Part shown: piece by piece, positions 4,679 through 5,535 of the stretch
Position numbering within the stretch: the stretch's first letter is position 1
Layout: the number at the start of each line of letters is the position of its first letter
NCBI RefSeq assembly: GCF_934372025.1
Contig: NZ_CAKROJ010000098.1
Coordinates: 1-5,535 of the forward strand
Source of the DNA: an uncultured Blautia sp.
GTDB taxonomy: Bacteria; Bacillota; Clostridia; Lachnospirales; Lachnospiraceae
Reading direction: 5' to 3'
DNA: 5,535 nucleotides
Notes under the pieces: model-generated
The model's database searches: none
What the model was told of the DNA's origin: nothing
The model's input: the letters and a program-made list of their open reading frames with translations, nothing else
Position numbers and translations under genes: made by a program

Positions 4679-5535
4679 ATGAGAGCTTATGATATTGTTA
4701 TCATCGGAGGAGGACCGGCAGGACTTGCAGCTGCGATTTCTGCGAAAAAAAGCGGAGCAGACAGTATCCTGATCCTGGAAAGAGACAGAGAACTTGGCGG
4801 TATCCTGAATCAGTGTATCCATAACGGATTCGGACTTCATACATTCAAAGAAGAACTGACCGGCCCGGAATATGCAGGACGTTTTATTGAACAGGTAAAA
4901 GAGCTGGATATAGAATATAAATTAAATACCATGGTCATGGACATCAGTCCGCAGAAGATCGTTACCGCAATGAACAGAGAAGAAGGTCTCTTCGAGATTC
5001 AGGCGAAAGCAGTAGTGCTTGCAATGGGCTGCCGCGAGCGTTCCAGAGGAGCACTCAACATTCCGGGATATCGCCCGGCAGGTATTTTCTCCGCAGGTAC
5101 TGCACAGAGACTTGTGAATATCGAGGGATATATGCCTGGCAGAGAAGTAGTGATCCTTGGTTCCGGAGATATTGGACTGATCATGGCAAGACGAATGACT
5201 TTTGAAGGGGCAAAGGTTAAAGTAGTTGCAGAACTGATGCCGTATTCCGGCGGACTTAAACGAAACATTGTACAGTGTCTGGATGACTATGGAATCCCGT
5301 TAAAGCTCAGTCATACAGTTGTTGATATTAAAGGAAAAGAACGTCTGGAAGGTGTGACACTGGCACAGGTTGACAGTCATGGCAAACCAATTCCGGGAAC
5401 AGAAGAAGAATACAGCTGTGACACACTTCTTCTTTCCGTAGGTCTGATTCCGGAAAATGAAATCTCCAGAGGTATGGGTGTGGACATGAACCCGGTCACT
5501 TCAGGACCTAAGGTAAATGAAAGTCTGGAAACAAG
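4679..5535 (+). CDS. FAD/NAD(P)-binding oxidoreductase, probable electron partner of the GlpA-like subunit (3' end outside window)
   Basis: The frame is open from the ATG at 4679 to the right edge, giving 285 complete residues of a protein that continues beyond the window. It belongs to the pyridine nucleotide-disulfide oxidoreductase-like flavoproteins. MRAYDIVIIGGGPAG holds the FAD-binding motif (G10, G12, G15), with E34 ending the second strand. A second Rossmann motif, ILGSGDIG (G161, G163, G166), is the expected NAD(P)H site. VVLAMGCRER (112-121) and LLLSVGLIPENE (around 258-269) are the conserved segments bridging the domains. There is no CxxxxC redox disulfide near the first domain; only C46 in LNQCIHNGFG. 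In related clostridial and Thermotoga operons, as I recall, such a gene sits between a GlpA-like dehydrogenase and a small DUF1667 protein. Its likely role is to pass electrons from the G3P-reduced flavin to NAD(P)+ or another carrier; this is inference from position and motifs. Confidence 0.85.
   Translation, partial: MRAYDIVIIGGGPAGLAAAISAKKSGADSILILERDRELGGILNQCIHNGFGLHTFKEELTGPEYAGRFIEQVKELDIEYKLNTMVMDISPQKIVTAMNREEGLFEIQAKAVVLAMGCRERSRGALNIPGYRPAGIFSAGTAQRLVNIEGYMPGREVVILGSGDIGLIMARRMTFEGAKVKVVAELMPYSGGLKRNIVQCLDDYGIPLKLSHTVVDIKGKERLEGVTLAQVDSHGKPIPGTEEEYSCDTLLLSVGLIPENEISRGMGVDMNPVTSGPKVNESLET

Overview
The window looks like chromosomal DNA from a low-to-moderate GC Firmicute, most likely a gut Lachnospiraceae-type Clostridium relative (Blautia, Dorea or Ruminococcus-like). 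The grounds are strong purine-rich Shine-Dalgarno sites, a GlpP-type RNA antiterminator, and a clostridial-style glycerol-3-phosphate dehydrogenase made of a GlpA-like flavoprotein plus a pyridine-nucleotide flavin oxidoreductase. The genus assignment is inference; everything visible lies on the + strand.

Layout: bases 2-781 are the C-terminal half of a MATE-family multidrug/cation exporter whose start lies upstream of the window. Bases 782-1000 hold a small hairpin after its stop codon, an AT-rich tract, a good sigma-A-type promoter (TTGTAA, 17 bp, TATGAT with an extended -10), and an untranslated leader of about 110 nt containing an intrinsic terminator. Then follow glpP (1001-1570, GTG start), glpK (1610-3106), a second intrinsic terminator-like hairpin (about 3137-3196), a glpA-like G3P dehydrogenase with a C-terminal BFD-like iron-sulfur domain (3225-4661), and an FAD/NAD(P) oxidoreductase (4679 onward) that runs off the right edge.

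How the genes work together: GlpK phosphorylates glycerol to sn-glycerol-3-phosphate (G3P). The GlpA-like flavoprotein oxidises G3P to dihydroxyacetone phosphate and probably passes electrons to the pyridine-nucleotide oxidoreductase next to it. GlpP belongs to the family that senses G3P and prevents termination in glp leader RNAs. Two terminators, one before glpP and one between glpK and the dehydrogenase, share a purine-rich entry motif (AGTG..GC..TGAGA..GAGAGC) and a GCTCTTTTT 3' side. This suggests that one regulator gates its own expression with the kinase, and then separately gates the dehydrogenase. No glycerol facilitator gene (glpF) and no glpB-like gene lies within the visible operon.

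The most interesting material is regulatory: the paired attenuators, an 8-base copy of the leader motif overlapping the glpP ribosome binding site, and a dyad over the -10 box. I see no phage, transposon, CRISPR, tRNA or rRNA signature. The operon is a known type; its double-attenuator layout and the electron route of its dehydrogenase are what deserve a closer look.
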